Source of the DNA: Polaribacter sp. Hel1_85 | Lineage (GTDB): Bacteria > Bacteroidota > Bacteroidia > Flavobacteriales > Flavobacteriaceae | Reading direction: 5' to 3' | Length of the DNA stretch: 64,000 nt | Assembly: GCF_000766795.1 (NCBI RefSeq) | Contig: NZ_JPDS01000001.1 | Location: 749,001-813,000, forward strand | In this document: positions 33,579 through 44,000 of the stretch, piece after piece | Numbering within the stretch: position 1 is the first letter of the stretch | How the letters are laid out: each line of letters starts with the position of its first letter | Made by a program: the position numbers and the translations under genes | Notes under the pieces: model-generated | The model's database searches: none | What the model was told of the DNA's origin: nothing | Seen by the model: the letters and a program-made list of their open reading frames with translations, nothing else

Positions 33579-35836
33579 TAGGCATAAATAAATACCGTGA
33601 AAATCAAATTGAAGATTACGATTTGATTAAAATCGTGTGCAAATATTTTGATGACATCAAAGATGAGGAGATATCCGAAGCTGATTTAAGGTTTTTAAAA
33701 TATATTTCGAACACAGTTGGTATACCGCATTTTTATGACTTACTTGAAAAATTTAACAATGAAACAGAGATAAATAATTTTGACTTAAACACTCTCTCAT
33801 CTATTATTTATGAGAGTACTTTAAACTTAACTTCAACCAATAAGGTTCATAAGTATCAAAAAGAGATTTTAGAACTGTTTAAACCAAATCAATTAAATAG
33901 ATTTTTTTTATCAGCAAGTACATCTTTCGGTAAAACTCACATTGTTTTCGAGATAATTCAAAAAATGAATTATGATAATGTAGTTTTAATATTTCCTACA
34001 ATAGCATTACTTTCTGAAAATTTGCAACGCCTTACTTCAGAAGATAATTACAAATATTTTTTAGATAAATATTCCATTCATACTTTGAGTGATATAGAAG
34101 ATTTAGATGACAAAAATTTATTCATTTATACACCAGAACGTTATTTATCTTTTATAGAAAAACGAGAAGAAGAAATAGATTTTGATTTTGCTTTTGTTGA
34201 TGAAGTTTATAAAATTGACAATGATTATATAATAGACGAAGAAGTAAGAGAAAATGAACGAGATGTAGCTTATCGATTAGCAGTTTTCTACTCGTTGAAA
34301 AAAGATGTTGACACATTACTTGCAGGACCTTATATAGATTTTTCAAGACCAAACGATAATAACTACAATCGTTCATTTGATAGATTTTTAGAGGTAAATA
34401 ATATTAAATTAATAGATTACAATAATTATGAGATTGTAAATAAAACCTACAATGATATTAAATCAAAAAAGAACTACTTTATAGATGATGATTTAGAACT
34501 TAGTTTTGAAAAAACTTCAAAAAATGATAGACTCATTGAAATAGTACAAGCTATTAGCAACATTAATGAGAACACAATTATATATTGCTATTCAAGAAAT
34601 TCGGTTGAATCTTACGCAAAAACTCTTATTACATCTAAAATTTTTGAAAACCATAATAGTGGTGATTATGTAGATTTTTTAACTCACATCTCAAACAACT
34701 TTAATAAAGAATGGACATTAATCGAAGCACTTAAAAATGGAATTGGTATTCATCACGGCTTAGTACCAAAATATATTCAAAAAGAAATAGTTTCATTATT
34801 CAATAATGATTTAATTAGAGTCCTCATTTCTACTACAACTATTACAGAAGGTGTCAATACATCGGCAAAAAATTTAATTGTATTACACAGTATGAAGGGA
34901 ACTAAACCACTCAAAAAATTTGACGCAAAAAATATCGCTGGTAGAGCTGGTCGATTTCTGTATCATTATAGTGGTAGAGTAATTGTACTGAAAAATGATT
35001 TTATGAAGGCTATCAATGCTGAAGCTGAAGGAATAAAACACAAAAACTACGATTTAAATTCCCCAAAAGATGAAGTAGATTTATATTATACAGACGATGA
35101 ATATCTTACCGATGAAGACAGATTAAAAGTTGAAGATATTAGTAGCAAACAAATAGAAAGGAATATTCCTGACGAAGTCTTTCAATTATATAAAGTAGTA
35201 AGTCGTTTAGACAAAATCGTAATTTATGATAGAATTAAGTTATTGACAGATTTAGAAATAAATGCAATTAAAAAGTTAATTAGATTCATAAATTTTAAAA
35301 TGGATATTGACTATGATGGGTTTCAAGTAGTTTTGAATATTATAGAACCAATTGTAAAAAATCAAAAACTAAAATTTCTAATTGAATATAAAGGAGAAAG
35401 TGGTCAATATTCCACTTTGACACATTTGGTTCACTTTTACTTGACTGGCGGTTTTAGAGGTTCAATTAATTTTAAACTTGGAAAAGGCAGTACTGTCGAC
35501 AAAGCTATCTCAGACACTTCCGAATTTGTTTATAACACTTTAAAATATCAAGTTGTAAAGTATTTAGGTGTATTTAATATAATGTATAAATTTTATCGTT
35601 TTCAAGTAACACAACAGCCGATAGATGAAGTAAGTGGTCTTGATAGGTTATTAACCAAATTAGAATACAATGCATTTACAGAATCTGGTCGTATTGCAAG
35701 TGATTTTGGAGTACCAACAGCAATTGTTAATTATTATGAAAATTCCGAAAATTCTGAAAACATTAAACAATCATTTGATGATTATGAAATTGAGATATTT
35801 AAAAGAGTGGAAAAAATCATAAAAGGAGAAAACTAA
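33545..35836 (+). CDS. hamB: Hachiman defence helicase HamB
   Basis: 763 residues, SF2 helicase. Walker A SASTSFGKTH with Lys130, Walker B VDEVYKID (Asp219-Glu220, DEVY rather than DEAD), then TIIYCYSRNS near 345, TTTITEGVNTSAKN near 430 and the motif VI IAGRAGRF near 460. The C-terminal 300 residues hold no known motif. Length and partner match the Hachiman helicase. It starts inside hamA, with no spacer. Confidence 0.87.
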   Translation: MDRIKEASNVIIGINKYRENQIEDYDLIKIVCKYFDDIKDEEISEADLRFLKYISNTVGIPHFYDLLEKFNNETEINNFDLNTLSSIIYESTLNLTSTNKVHKYQKEILELFKPNQLNRFFLSASTSFGKTHIVFEIIQKMNYDNVVLIFPTIALLSENLQRLTSEDNYKYFLDKYSIHTLSDIEDLDDKNLFIYTPERYLSFIEKREEEIDFDFAFVDEVYKIDNDYIIDEEVRENERDVAYRLAVFYSLKKDVDTLLAGPYIDFSRPNDNNYNRSFDRFLEVNNIKLIDYNNYEIVNKTYNDIKSKKNYFIDDDLELSFEKTSKNDRLIEIVQAISNINENTIIYCYSRNSVESYAKTLITSKIFENHNSGDYVDFLTHISNNFNKEWTLIEALKNGIGIHHGLVPKYIQKEIVSLFNNDLIRVLISTTTITEGVNTSAKNLIVLHSMKGTKPLKKFDAKNIAGRAGRFLYHYSGRVIVLKNDFMKAINAEAEGIKHKNYDLNSPKDEVDLYYTDDEYLTDEDRLKVEDISSKQIERNIPDEVFQLYKVVSRLDKIVIYDRIKLLTDLEINAIKKLIRFINFKMDIDYDGFQVVLNIIEPIVKNQKLKFLIEYKGESGQYSTLTHLVHFYLTGGFRGSINFKLGKGSTVDKAISDTSEFVYNTLKYQVVKYLGVFNIMYKFYRFQVTQQPIDEVSGLDRLLTKLEYNAFTESGRIASDFGVPTAIVNYYENSENSENIKQSFDDYEIEIFKRVEKIIKGEN

Positions 35837-35851
35837 TCTGAAAAGCACTGG

Positions 35852-36000
35852 TGGCAACACCGTGTATAATTAATTGCCTAGTAATAGCCTATTTACGAAA
35901 GTACTCACGGACTTTCTATCTGTGATTTATTTGCTAAATTTAGTATTTAAAACACGTTACTTTTTTTTACGAAAACTCGTTGACAAACATTAGACGAACA
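35852..36000 (+). repeat. Boundary segment A (non-coding) after hamB
   Basis: Starts TGGCAACACCGTGTATAATT and ends near TTTAAAACACGTTAC. A related segment lies at 36886. Both follow a gene unit and have no open frame. Confidence 0.5.
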
Positions 36001-36235
36001 TTCTTCACAAATCATCAATTAGGGTTATAACACCCAATAAATTTGGGTTTCAACACTCTATTACTATAAGTAAATTCAATACATCTTTGTATATCAATTA
36101 AAAAAGGTCATAAATCAATTGAACATAATAGTTAAACAATTACAACTTTATACTCATCAAGATTTTAAACACTTTTAAATTATTACACGGATGCTGAAAA
36201 GTGATTTAGAGTAAGCTAATATTAAAGGTAAAATT
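36001..36235. other. Non-coding upstream region of the 161-residue gene
   Basis: No gene seen. A small ACCCAA/TTTGGGT hairpin and a CATCTTTG near 36082-36092 could be promoter parts; the distance to the ATG (about 150 bases) is long. Confidence 0.35.
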
Positions 36236-36721
36236 ATGGGACGAAGAAGTAGAGCAGAAAGAAGAGCTGCAAGAAAAACAAAAAGAGCAAACAAAAAACT
36301 CAAAAGAGCGGATAAAAGAGAAGCTAATGGAAATACTAAAAGAGCTGAAGCATTAAGAAAAAGAGCTGCTGTACTCAAAGAAAAATCTACAACTATTAAA
36401 TCTCAAATTAATGGTCAAGTAATTAGAGGTTTAAGTGCACAAATTGTAGAAGTAAATAGCTTGGGAAATTATAGAATTAAAGCAAATTGGAATTTTCAAC
36501 AAAATGAACTAACTGCATATGATAAATTAAATTTAACATTAGCGCCAGCAAATCCATTAAGAAATAATTCTTGGAAGCAAGAAGGAGAAACAACTACTTC
36601 TGCAAGTACTTTTACTTTTAAAGAATTAACTAAAAATTTAAGATATACAGTAAAATTATTTGGTTCGCAAAATGGAACTAAAAAATTGTTAGATAGAACT
36701 TTTGTGAAAAAGAACAAATAA
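36236..36721 (+). CDS. Unknown protein with basic helical N-terminus and beta-rich C-terminus
   Basis: 161 residues, no known family. Residues 1-60 are a highly charged Arg/Lys/Ala helix (MGRRSRAERRAARKTKRANK), likely a coiled coil. About 65-161 look like a beta sandwich (YRIKANWNFQQNELTAYDK, then TSASTFTFKELTKNLRYT), reminiscent of FN3-like folds but not certain. There is no signal peptide. It is followed by a 42-residue membrane peptide in the same direction. Both lie between two copies of the boundary repeat. Confidence 0.65.
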   Translation: MGRRSRAERRAARKTKRANKKLKRADKREANGNTKRAEALRKRAAVLKEKSTTIKSQINGQVIRGLSAQIVEVNSLGNYRIKANWNFQQNELTAYDKLNLTLAPANPLRNNSWKQEGETTTSASTFTFKELTKNLRYTVKLFGSQNGTKKLLDRTFVKKNK

Positions 36722-36744
36722 CCAATTTTAAATTAAAACAAATA

Positions 36745-36873
36745 ATGAAAGATTTAAACGAAAAAAAGAAAAAGCAATTCATAAAAGGAATAGATAATTG
36801 GGGTTTACTTATTTTATGCCTAGTTATTTTTGGAATGATTGTTTATGCATTATATGGTATAAAACTAGATTAA
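36745..36873 (+). CDS. Small single-span membrane peptide
   Basis: 42 residues from ATG 36745: a charged start (MKDLNEKKKKQFIKGIDNW) and one hydrophobic segment (LLILCLVIFGMIVYALYGI). The gap after the 161-residue gene is 23 bases, so cotranscription is likely. Function unknown; no homologue is recognised. Too short for most gene finders. Confidence 0.5.
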   Translation: MKDLNEKKKKQFIKGIDNWGLLILCLVIFGMIVYALYGIKLD

Positions 36874-36885
36874 TAAATAACGATT

Positions 36886-37030
36886 TGCCAACACCGTTAA
36901 TAATTGATTACTAATATTAACTTACTTACTAAAATTTTTACTGATTTACTATTCGTTTTATACTTACTAAATGAATTGGTAATGCCATCATTTTAAAAAT
37001 AACACGCACTTTTTAATACATCTTTTTTGT
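36886..37030 (+). repeat. Boundary segment B (non-coding)
   Basis: Starts TGCCAACACCGTTAATAATT and ends TTTTAAAAATAACACGCAC, related to segment A at both ends while the middle differs. Confidence 0.5.
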
Positions 37031-37077
37031 TAAATTAAAGTAAACATGATAAAAGTCAGGTTGCATCTTACATGCCT

Positions 37078-37093
37078 ATCGTAATTTTACGAT
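37078..37093. promoter_or_regulatory. Perfect palindrome upstream of the ArsR gene
   Basis: ATCGTAA-TT-TTACGAT, seven bases per arm, ends eight bases before the ATG. It is a natural operator for the ArsR dimer. Confidence 0.65.
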
Positions 37094-37100
37094 TAGAAAT

Positions 37101-37406
37101 ATGGAGAGACAGTTAGAACATATCATCAATAATAAAGAAACGGAAGCTTTGGCCAAATTTGCCAAAGCATTAGCACATCCTACACGCATTGCTATCTTAA
37201 AACATTTAGAGCATCAAACTTGTTGTTTTACAGGAGATTTGGTTGATGTTTTTCCGTTAGCACAATCTACCATATCGCAACATTTAAAAGAATTAAAAAA
37301 GGCGGGCTTAATACAAGGAGAATTTAAACCACCCAAAATAAAGTATTGCATTCATCAAGAAAACTGGAAGATTGCAAAAACAATATTTCAGCAATTCTTT
37401 GCATAA
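37101..37406 (+). CDS. ArsR-family transcriptional repressor
   Basis: 101 residues, winged helix. The core ALAHPTRIAILKHLEHQTCCFTGDLVDVFPLAQSTISQHLKEL shows the ArsR helix-turn-helix. Cysteines come as the pair TCCFTG near 42-43, a possible metal or oxidant site, but without the classic CxC motif of ArsR-alpha3. It precedes a thioredoxin-like protein and a permease, so it probably controls them. The palindrome at 37078 suggests autorepression. Confidence 0.88.
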   Translation: MERQLEHIINNKETEALAKFAKALAHPTRIAILKHLEHQTCCFTGDLVDVFPLAQSTISQHLKELKKAGLIQGEFKPPKIKYCIHQENWKIAKTIFQQFFA

Positions 37407-37453
37407 TTTTTTAAAAACAGAACAATTTAAATTCAAAAATAAATATCATAATC

Positions 37454-37690
37454 ATGATTAAAACAATTAAAATACTAGGCACAGGTTGTGCAAAATGTCA
37501 ATCGATGACCAATGTTGTAAAAGAAGTGGTTTTAGAAAACAACATAAATGCTAACGTAGAAAAAGTAGAAGACATTATGAAAATAATGGAATTTAATGTA
37601 ATGAGTACTCCTGCCCTAGTTATAGATAATGTGGTTACCATTAAAGGAAGAATACCTTCTAAAGAAGAAGTTTTAACACTTTTAAGTTAA
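37454..37690 (+). CDS. Small thioredoxin-like protein (TM0996/MTH895 type)
   Basis: 78 residues. The redox motif CAKC lies at 12-15 (LGTGCAKCQSM), with the cis-Pro in MSTPALVIDNVV near 53. This family pairs with permeases of the ArsP/UPF0718 type. It probably handles a thiol or metalloid substrate with the next gene. The stop is seven bases before the permease start. Confidence 0.88.
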   Translation: MIKTIKILGTGCAKCQSMTNVVKEVVLENNINANVEKVEDIMKIMEFNVMSTPALVIDNVVTIKGRIPSKEEVLTLLS

Positions 37691-37696
37691 TTATTA

Positions 37697-38674
37697 ATGT
37701 TCGATTGGGTACAAAATAGTGCAGATTGGTTTGTTTATGATGTTCTAAACTTAGACAAAGGGCAACATTTAGCAGAAGCGCTTAATTTTTTTATTTACGA
37801 TAGCATTAAAATTTTAATCCTACTTTTTGTAGTGATCTTTTTTATGGGAATTGTAAATAGTTATTTCCCAATAGATAAGGTAAAAAACTATTTATCTAGA
37901 AATAAATTATACGGATTCGAATACCTTATGGCAAGTCTTTTTGGTGTGGTAACACCATTTTGCTCTTGTTCTTCGGTTCCGTTGTTTATAGGTTTTGTAA
38001 GAGGTGGAATTCCTTTAGGAGTTACGTTTGCTTTTTTAATTACTTCGCCTTTAGTTAACGAAGTTGCCATTGGATTGTTTATTGGTTTATTCGGAGTTAA
38101 AATTACAGCAATTTATGTAATTAGTGGTGTACTTTTAGGGACAATATCTGGTATGATTCTTCAAAAACTAAAATTAGAAAAACATTTAACTCCTTGGGTA
38201 AAAGATATTTTAGCAAAAGCTCAAAAAGAACAAGATGTTTTTAAAACTGAAAAACAACCTTTTCTTAAAAGACTTCCTATTATTTGGGATGAAGTACTAA
38301 GAATTTTAAAAGGTATTATTCCTTACGTAATTGTAGGAATTGCAATTGGTGGTTTAATGCATGGTTATATTCCTGAAGGTTTTTTCGAAAAATATATGGA
38401 TAAAGATAACCTTTTTGCAGTGCCAATTGCTACAATTTTAGCAGTGCCCATGTATTCTAACGCTTCTGGAATACTTCCTGTAGTGCAAGTATTAGTTTCT
38501 AAAGGAATTCCTTTAGGAACTGCCATTGCTTTTATGATGGGTGTTGTTGGTCTTTCTTTACCAGAAGCAATGCTATTAAAAAAAGTAATGACGCTAAAAC
38601 TGATTGGTGTATTTTTTGGTGTTGTAACTCTCTGCATTATTATTTCTGGGTATTTGTTTAATATCATTTTATAA
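37697..38674 (+). CDS. UPF0718-family permease (ArsP-like)
   Basis: 325 residues with about eight membrane segments. The conserved Cys-rich loop GVVTPFCSCSSVPLFIGFVRGGIP near 75-98 and the later PMYSNASGILPVVQ near 251 are the hallmarks. Relatives export organic arsenicals or other metalloids; the actual substrate is unproven. Third gene of the ArsR operon. Confidence 0.87.
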   Translation: MFDWVQNSADWFVYDVLNLDKGQHLAEALNFFIYDSIKILILLFVVIFFMGIVNSYFPIDKVKNYLSRNKLYGFEYLMASLFGVVTPFCSCSSVPLFIGFVRGGIPLGVTFAFLITSPLVNEVAIGLFIGLFGVKITAIYVISGVLLGTISGMILQKLKLEKHLTPWVKDILAKAQKEQDVFKTEKQPFLKRLPIIWDEVLRILKGIIPYVIVGIAIGGLMHGYIPEGFFEKYMDKDNLFAVPIATILAVPMYSNASGILPVVQVLVSKGIPLGTAIAFMMGVVGLSLPEAMLLKKVMTLKLIGVFFGVVTLCIIISGYLFNIIL

Positions 38675-38740
38675 AATATTGGCCTTAAAATTTTGTGCTT
38701 TTTATTTATCAATAGTTTTCTTTCTTCTAAAGTGAAATAC

Positions 38741-38748
38741 TATTTTTG
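38741..38748 (+). promoter_or_regulatory. -7 element TATTTTTG of ttcA
   Basis: Perfect TAnnTTTG match ending six bases before the ATG at 38755. It overlaps an in-frame TTG, which argues against TTG as start. Confidence 0.6.
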
Positions 38749-38754
38749 CCTTCT

Positions 38755-39528
38755 ATGAGTGAACTAAAACAAGTAACTAAAAAATTACAGAAAGCAGTTG
38801 CAGAAGCTATTCAGCAATTTACAATGATTGCAGAAGGAGATAAAATTATGGTGTGTCTTTCTGGAGGAAAAGATAGTTATGCAATGCTGCATATGTTGTT
38901 GTATTTTAAAAAAGTAGCGCCTATTTTATTTGATATTGTTGTTGTTAATTTAGATCAAAAACAACCTGATTTTCCTGAGGAAGTGTTACCAAATTATTTA
39001 ACAAATTTAGGTGTTGATTATAAAATTATAGAAAAAAACACCTATAAAATTGTAATGGATAAAACGCCAGAAGGTAAAACAACATGTAGCTTATGTTCTC
39101 GATTACGAAGAGGCACATTATACGAAGCTGCCAAAGACTTAGGTTGTAATAAAATTGCTTTAGGTCATCATAGAAATGATATTTTAGAAACGTTTTTCTT
39201 AAACTTCTTTTTTGCAGGAAAAATGGAAACAATGCCTCCAAAATTTAAAAATGATGCTGGAGATTTAATTGTTTTAAGACCTTTGGCTTTTTGCAAAGAA
39301 AGTGATATTGAAGAATATTCAGGTTATATGAATTTCCCTATAATTCCTTGTAATTTATGTGGTTCTCAAGAAAATTTACAACGTAAAAAAGTAAAAGAAA
39401 TGATTACTGATTGGGAAACAGATTTCCCGAATAGAAATTCTATTATGATGAATGCTTTACAGAATGTTTCTCCTTCACATTTATTAGATCAAAATCTTTA
39501 TAATTTCGAGAAATTAAATTCCAATTAA
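38755..39528 (+). CDS. ttcA: tRNA 2-thiocytidine biosynthesis protein
   Basis: 257 residues from ATG 38755. The PP-loop [10 protein letters not shown] near 37-46 binds ATP; the cysteine pairs in [12 protein letters not shown] near 111 and PCNLCGSQ near 200 hold the Fe-S cluster. TtcA thiolates C32 of tRNAs in the cytoplasm. The start was chosen over an in-frame TTG because the latter is inside the promoter element. Confidence 0.93.
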   Translation: MSELKQVTKKLQKAVAEAIQQFTMIAEGDKIMVCLSGGKDSYAMLHMLLYFKKVAPILFDIVVVNLDQKQPDFPEEVLPNYLTNLGVDYKIIEKNTYKIVMDKTPEGKTTCSLCSRLRRGTLYEAAKDLGCNKIALGHHRNDILETFFLNFFFAGKMETMPPKFKNDAGDLIVLRPLAFCKESDIEEYSGYMNFPIIPCNLCGSQENLQRKKVKEMITDWETDFPNRNSIMMNALQNVSPSHLLDQNLYNFEKLNSN

Positions 39529-39835
39529 GTTTCATAATTATAATTTTTTCTTAAAAATCATCATTATATTATTTGTATCAAAAAACTTAATTTGGTTAAA
39601 AAATACCAACAAAAATACATTTTAACAATAAATAATATATAAAATTTAGCTTTTTTAAAAATTTCACACAAAATCAAAATTATCATTTTAATAAAATAAC
39701 CTATCTAAAATTAAAAAGCAATAATTAAAGTAACCTTTAATTTTGTAAGTGATAATTCATAAAATTTTGCCTTTCAAAACCTTTTACCGCTAATAACAAA
39801 AACCTATATTTAAGAACAAAATTTAAATATAAAAT
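39529..39835. other. AT-rich intergenic region
   Basis: Nothing is seen except a TATATTTA near 39807, one base off a -7 element, about 20 bases before the glycosyltransferase start. Confidence 0.4.
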
Positions 39836-41080
39836 ATGCGAATAGGTATTATTATTGGAAGAATTGGAGGAGTTGATGGTGTTGCCCTCGAAACAGAAAA
39901 ATGGATAGATATTTTTAAAAAAATAGGTCATGAAGTATTTATTATGTCTGGAGAATTTGAATCTTGGCAAATGGATTACGAACATGATTACTTATTTCCT
40001 GCATTATCGTTTTTTTCTGCTGAAGCAGAATGGGAACAACGCAAAGCATTTTTTGAACCAGATGAAGATCCTGCTCCATTATTAGATCATGTAGAGAAAT
40101 GGTCTGATATGATTGCCAAAGAAATGTTGAAATGGGTAGGTGACAAAAAAATTGATATGTTGCTCTCTGAAAATGCATCAGCATTACCTTGTCAACTTTC
40201 TATGGGTGTTGCCATAAAAAAACTAATCTTAAAAACAGGATTACCTATTGTAACACATGATCATGATTTTCATTGGGAACGTGGAGAACGTTATGTTTCT
40301 GTACACCCAGAAATTAATGAATATGTAGACAATAATTTCCCTTTATTATTACCAAATGTAAAACATGCAGTAATAAACACATTTGGAGTAGAAACGTTTA
40401 AAAACAGATTTAACATTGATGCTACTTTAGTACCAAATGTTATGGATTTTAATCGCATTTACGGTGTTCCAACTCCAGAAAACAAATTCTTCTTAAAAGA
40501 TTTAGGTATTACAGATGATGAAATTGCTTTATTACAAGTAACAAGAATTGTAAGACGTAAAGGAATAGAAACTGCCATTTCTTTAATAGATAAATTAGAT
40601 GATAAAAAACTAAAATTAGTAATTACTGGTAATAATAATGATGACGAAAATAAAGAGTATTATAATGAATTGATTGACCAAATACACGATTTAAACCTTT
40701 CTAATCAAATTGTTTGGGCTGCAGATAAAGTATTAGATCATAAAGATTTATCTGATGTTTATGCACATGGTAGAGCTGCTACTTATTTTAGTACTTATGA
40801 AGGTTTTGGAAATGCTTTTGTAGAAACCATTTTAGCTAAAAAACCAATTTTTGTAAATAATTACAAGCCCGTTTACATGCAAGATATTGGTAACAAAGGT
40901 TTTGAAACTGTAATGATTGAAGACGGAATACTAACAAATGAAAGTATTCAACAAATGTCGGACATTATTTACAACCCTAAACGCTGCTTAGAAATTGGTG
41001 AATATAATTTTACCATTGGTAAGAAGTTTTTTTCTTATGAAGTATTAGAAGAAAAATTAAGCAGTTTATTTCAATTATAA
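39836..41080 (+). CDS. Glycosyltransferase family 4 protein
   Basis: 414 residues with GT-B fold. It opens with MRIGIIIGRIGGVDGVALET, the sugar-acceptor domain of retaining GT4 enzymes. The C-terminal domain shows RIVRRKGIETAISL near 239 and the E-x7-E motif STYEGFGNAFVETIL near 317. It transfers a sugar from a nucleotide donor; acceptor unknown. The next gene, nine bases on, has a related N-terminal domain, so the two probably act on the same polymer. Confidence 0.85.
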   Translation: MRIGIIIGRIGGVDGVALETEKWIDIFKKIGHEVFIMSGEFESWQMDYEHDYLFPALSFFSAEAEWEQRKAFFEPDEDPAPLLDHVEKWSDMIAKEMLKWVGDKKIDMLLSENASALPCQLSMGVAIKKLILKTGLPIVTHDHDFHWERGERYVSVHPEINEYVDNNFPLLLPNVKHAVINTFGVETFKNRFNIDATLVPNVMDFNRIYGVPTPENKFFLKDLGITDDEIALLQVTRIVRRKGIETAISLIDKLDDKKLKLVITGNNNDDENKEYYNELIDQIHDLNLSNQIVWAADKVLDHKDLSDVYAHGRAATYFSTYEGFGNAFVETILAKKPIFVNNYKPVYMQDIGNKGFETVMIEDGILTNESIQQMSDIIYNPKRCLEIGEYNFTIGKKFFSYEVLEEKLSSLFQL

Positions 41081-41089
41081 AAATTTAGA

Positions 41090-44000
41090 ATGAGTCAACA
41101 ACAAATAACAAAAATTAATAATACAGTACAAAAATTACAAAAAGAAAATATACACACTTGGTTTGATTTAGGTTTATTTTTAGATAAATTTAAAGAACAA
41201 AAATCTCAATTACCCTTTAACGGAACAAGTGAAGATTTTAATACAAAAATCACCAAAGGAGGAGTTGCATTTCTTACCTTTTATTACACAATTGATGGTA
41301 TTACTGTAGAAACAGAAAAATATGCCAAAATATTTAAAAACATTTACCCAGACCTACCAATTCATTTTGTTGCTGGAGATATAAAAGATGAAGCCAATGA
41401 ATTAATACCTAAAGATGCATTTCAAAAAGTAATACCAGAAATGGAAGCGTTTGATGCATGGCCTTTGTATAAAGATTTCTTTCAAACAAAGATGGATCGT
41501 GGTAGTAAAACATATAATGATTTAATTGGGAAATTTTGGAATGAAGTTTTAGTTCTCGTAGAAAAACTAGGTACATATATTGCAAAAAACGATATTTCTT
41601 TACTGTATTTAATTAATGTTTGTTCTAATCCAGGTAATGTTTCTTTAGCATTAGCAACAGTTTTAATTTCTGAATATTTAGATATCCCCGTAATTAATAA
41701 TAATCACGATTTTTATTGGGAAGGTGGACATAAAAAAGAAGACTTAAAAAAGAAAGGAATTAAAAAAGGGCCAAGAGATTTCTTTTTCCATAATGCACAT
41801 ATAGGCGAATTCTTTTCAATAATAGAAATGGTGTATCCATGGGAAAGTCGTTCTTGGATGAATGTAAACATCAATAAAATTCAACAAGAACATTTAATCA
41901 ATATTAATGGACATAATCCTGCAAATGTTGCTTTATTAGGTACAGCTGTTGATACAAAAATGCATCAAATGAGTAAGCGTGATATTATAAAAGCGTTTAT
42001 GCAAGTTGCTACTATTTTTGCAAATGATAAAGAAACCATTACAGTACATACAGCTGCACATCATACAGATAGTAAACGTTCTTTAAAACCTATTTTATTA
42101 GGATATAAAACAATTAAAAATTTCGATTTTGTAAATAATAATATTGTTTTTTTACAACCCACAAGAGTTATTAGTCGTAAATCTATCGAACTTAATTTTA
42201 AACTAATAAAACGCTTATTTGATTATGAAACATTCTCAGAAAAATTTATTACAAATCCACAATTAAAATTATCTCTTATTGTATCTGGTCCTATTCCTCA
42301 TGGACAACAGAATTATTATCAAGAATTAAAAAAGGATTTCAAAAACTTCTTAAAAGAACTTCCTAAAGAATTTAGAAAACGTGTTTTATTAGGTTTTTTA
42401 TTTAGTGAATTTGATAAAAATGATTTTAAGAAAAAATATAAAAAACCTTTAGATATTGAGCAATTATATGATGTTGCTTCACTAATATTATTACCTAGTC
42501 AAACAGAAGGTCGTGGTTTACCTATTATAGAAGCTGCTGCATGTGGAACACCTATTTTTTGTAGACAATATGAACCAAGAGAAGTTTATGACCAAGTTAT
42601 TGGTCGTCATTTAGATGAATCTTTAAGACTAAATGTATTAGAATTTAAAGGTTCTAAAATTCCTAAAATTTTAGCAGAGAAAATATGCGACCATGTGTTT
42701 TATCCTCAAAACAGAATGGTAGATGTTACACATAATAGAAGTGTAATTAACAAACGTTATAGCATTGCTTCTCTAGAAAAAAATATGCGTTATATTTTAG
42801 AACGTATGTTTTTACAACTAGATGCTGTTGGTATTAATGAAAATGATCAGGTTATCAACTTATTAAAAGAATATAAAGCCTCAGTAAATTTCGAAAATGA
42901 TGATTTGCACGCCATTCTTAATAAAAAAACAAGACATTATTTACCTGGTTATGGACGCTTATCTTTTATGTTGTACCTGAAATCATTAATTGACCCAAGT
43001 TTTTTTAGAGTTGAAGAACAATTGGTAAAAGGTAAAGTAATGAAGTATGCAAGAATGATGGAAAATGACATTCATGATTTAGTAAATACCAATTTAAAAC
43101 AAATTCATAAATATTATAATGCCATAGATGATATTTTTAAATATGTAGAAGGAGAAAAATCAATTAGACATGATCATGCACTTTCTTACAGACATCGTAA
43201 CAAAAAAGCATATGCATATCAAGATTTTACGTATCAAGAAGTAACAGGTTTGGTAAATATGATTTATAATGACATATTTAAACCTAAACATTTAGCAGAT
43301 TTAACTTTAGCGCCACAATTTTTTGCTGATTGGGAATTGGCTTTATTTCAATTAACTAATAGTAAGTTTTTAAGTATTGATGATCGTAAAATTTTAACAA
43401 AAAACTTAAAAAACAATGTACCTAAAGGATATTTTCCTGGACGTTATATTAAGCATGAATTAGAATATTTTGTTTTACAACCAATTCGTGCACAATTACA
43501 TCTTACCATAGAAGAAGAGTTAACAGAAGAAGTATTAAATCCTAAAATTGATACTTTAGAAAAAGTCTATATTTTTATACACGAACCTAGAATTACAAAA
43601 TGGTTTTCGAGCGCTAATATTAAAGAATATTTAGAAAGTGGTAAAGAGCCCGAACTTGGTTTGTTATATAAAGCAGGTGTTGTACAAATAGTAGAAACTA
43701 AGCAATGGTCTGAAGGTGTACATTTTCCACAAATGGGCGTTAATGCACTTAAAATACTTCGAAAAATTAAAGAAGCAAATGGATTTATAATCACAAATGG
43801 TGAGTATTCTGCAATGATGACTGATATTGTAGAAATTGATCATTTTCATATTGGAAAAGCGTTGTATGAAATGACAGCAAAAATAATGGGGATTCCTAAG
43901 GATAGTGGTTTTATTCAATTTGTTCCTGCTGGAGTTAGAACAACATTAGCGTATCCTACTCCTATTCAAACTGCTAAAGATTTTAATACAGCTTTAAATG

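Noticed and set aside
35852..37030. Integron attC sites
   Set aside because: No integron integrase or clear R'/R'' core sites were seen; kept only as an unexplained boundary repeat.
38746..38754. TTG start for ttcA
   Set aside because: This TTG is part of a perfect -7 promoter element; the ATG at 38755 fits better.
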